From Rubrimonas sp036770645 (GTDB lineage Bacteria; Pseudomonadota; Alphaproteobacteria; Rhodobacterales; Rhodobacteraceae): a stretch of 64,000 nucleotides of DNA. Each line of letters opens with the position of its first letter. Position 1 is the first letter of the stretch. The notes under the pieces are model-generated. The model saw only the letters and a program-made list of their open reading frames with translations, was not told the DNA's origin and made no database searches. This document shows positions 62,902-64,000 of this stretch, in pieces. The stretch spans positions 1 through 64,000 of the forward strand of contig DAIPIU010000001.1 in assembly GCA_036770645.1 (NCBI GenBank), written 5' to 3'. Made by a program: the position numbers and the translations under genes.

Positions 62902-63028
62902 GAGGGTGGCGCGCAGCCTTCCGGTTGTGGTTTGTCAAGAGTTCCAGCGACGCGAATGTCGCCGAGTCCGGCGGAAACTGTCGGAAAACAGCTTCAAAGT
63001 CAACCGCAGCACGGTCGACGGACAGGAC

Positions 63029-63114
63029 TGGTGGAGGGGGCTGGATTCGAACCAGCGAACCGTTACCGGGACGGATTTACAGTCCGTTGCATTTGACCGC
63101 TCTGCCACCCCTCC
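63029..63114 (-). tRNA. tRNA-Tyr (anticodon GTA)
   Basis: An 86-base tRNA including an encoded CCA end (63029-63031). The acceptor arms GGAGGGG and CCCCTCC pair perfectly, the anticodon stem-loop is CGGACTGTAAATCCG, and the long variable arm (CCCGGTAACGG region) marks a type II tRNA. The T-loop GGTTCGAATCC is canonical. It lies upstream of the helicase gene and downstream of the HugZ-like gene on the same strand. Confidence 0.95.
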
Positions 63115-63156
63115 GAGGGCGTGTGGCGCGCTTTGTGGTCGGCGGCGTGGCGCCTG

Positions 63157-63918
63157 TCAATGGCCTGCGGCACCGCCCGGCGCCCTGCGTGCCAGCGCAA
63201 CGAGCGCCGCGCGCAGCGACCCCGCGTCGTCGACCGGTGCGGTGAAATCGAGACGCCGCACCTCGTCGCCCAGCGCCAGGTCGGCGCCGTCCGGGTCGAC
63301 GCCGGTCAGCCGCCACGCCCCCGCCGCGGCCCCGCACAGCCGCGCGTAATGCGCCACGGCCTCGGCGTGGTCGGCATTCATGCGGGCCACGGCTTCGGCC
63401 TCCGCGTCGGCGAGCCCGTCGGCAGCGCGGCGCGGCGCGAGGTCGGCGGCATCGAGCGCATGGGCCTTGCCGAACCCGCCGTTGAAGTCGGCGCCGGCGA
63501 TCCGCAGCCGCCAGAAGGCGAAATCGCCGAAATCGGCATAAAGCGCCGCCTTGGGGTGGCGGGCGAGGAAGCGCCGGCGGGCGGCCGCGTCCTGCGGACT
63601 GCCGCGGTCCAGCCGCTGCGCCACGCAGCGCAGGCCGATGCGGGGATGGGCCAGCGGGTCGCCCTTGCCGGGCTCGCCCACCATGAGGCCGCAGCGCGGT
63701 TCGGCCTCGAGCGCGGCGAAATGCGCCGAGAGGCGCGAGGCGAGGAACACGGGCGAGCCGTCGACAAGCGTGGCGAGCGCGACGCGGCTGGCCGACGGCC
63801 AGCCATCGCCCGGCGCGGCCGTCGCCAGCGCCCCGTGACGTGCCAAGCGGATCAGGCGCTTGGCCTGATGCCGGACCGTGTCGTCAACGGGGCGCAGGGC
63901 CTGTTCGCGCTCGATCAT
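63157..63918 (-). CDS. HugZ-like haem/PNPOx-fold protein
   Basis: A 253-residue protein with an N-terminal pyridoxamine-phosphate-oxidase split barrel (RLIRLARHGALATAAPGDGWP, SRVALATLVDGSPVFLAS, PRCGLMVGEPGKGDPLAHPRI) and a C-terminal DUF2470 domain with MNADHAEAVAHYARLCG. HugZ proteins bind haem and can degrade it to release iron; others bind flavin. The start ATG 63918 has GGAAGGA five bases away; an upstream ATG at 63933 overlaps that site. It is the last gene on the right; the final 67 bases of the window show no supported gene. Confidence 0.83.
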   Translation of the reverse strand: MIEREQALRPVDDTVRHQAKRLIRLARHGALATAAPGDGWPSASRVALATLVDGSPVFLASRLSAHFAALEAEPRCGLMVGEPGKGDPLAHPRIGLRCVAQRLDRGSPQDAAARRRFLARHPKAALYADFGDFAFWRLRIAGADFNGGFGKAHALDAADLAPRRAADGLADAEAEAVARMNADHAEAVAHYARLCGAAAGAWRLTGVDPDGADLALGDEVRRLDFTAPVDDAGSLRAALVALARRAPGGAAGH

Positions 63919-64000
63919 CTCTGTCCTTCCCATCGTCGCGGCGCGACCCTACACCTGCGCTGCGGTTGCGAGAAGGCGGGGCGGGGCGCGCGATGGCGGC

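Noticed and set aside
62933..62938. A perfect TTGACA (minus strand) upstream of the helicase gene
   Set aside because: No acceptable -10 element lies 16-18 bases downstream, so I do not call a promoter.

Overview
The window is a 64 kb stretch of very GC-rich chromosomal DNA from an alphaproteobacterium, most probably a member of the Rhodobacterales. This reading rests on gene content and order: a nuo operon interrupted by extra small genes and followed by birA, coaX and RNase J; CckA and PleD regulators; betaine-lipid genes btaA and btaB; a GAAC-N7-GAAC SOS box before recA; and tightly overlapping ATGA junctions. No species is assigned. One run of 100 N (19288-19387) marks an assembly gap. 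There is no sign of prophage, transposase or CRISPR.

Layout. 1-2.8 kb: 3' part of rpoC, followed by two strong GC-rich hairpins and a small HmoA-like monooxygenase. 3.5-9.2 kb: a same-strand cluster of a FabI-like reductase, a DUF3141 hydrolase with a PHA-synthase-like Cys elbow, a MaoC-phosphotransacetylase fusion and an acetate kinase; this is the most unusual metabolic unit here. 9.3-13.9 kb: solo response regulator, folD, a CoA transferase, a flavin reductase and a degenerate GGDEF protein. 13.9-20.2 kb (minus): an import and catabolism locus with two flavodoxin-fold oxidoreductases, an FAD oxidoreductase, a cytosine-deaminase-like amidohydrolase, and an ABC importer broken by the gap. 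20.4-25.2 kb: RidA, a GDPD-like protein, btaBA (minus) and an RsmB-type methyltransferase.

25.2-37 kb: cckA, recA, an MFS transporter, a Nudix hydrolase and DUF983; then an EF-hand protein beside a three-gene ECF-sigma, membrane-protein and metal-sensor unit; then pleD, DUF3572 and dnaG. 37.1-40.4 kb: rpoD and two genes of unknown function, one encoded in visibly AT-richer DNA. 40.6-61.4 kb: the complete nuoA-N operon for respiratory complex I, carrying six non-nuo inserts (a FlK-like thioesterase, a GT2 glycosyltransferase, a membrane helix-hairpin-helix protein, DUF3291, a pentapeptide-repeat protein, and a helix-hairpin-helix tail fused to NuoE), then birA, coaX and rnj. 61.4-64 kb (minus): a DEAD-box helicase, tRNA-Tyr and a HugZ-like haem protein.

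The best candidates for a little-described system are the FabI/DUF3141/MaoC-Pta/AckA cluster, where several active-site residues differ from the textbook enzymes, and the ECF-sigma/metal-sensor unit. Functions are inferred from motifs and gene order read by eye; no database search was run.
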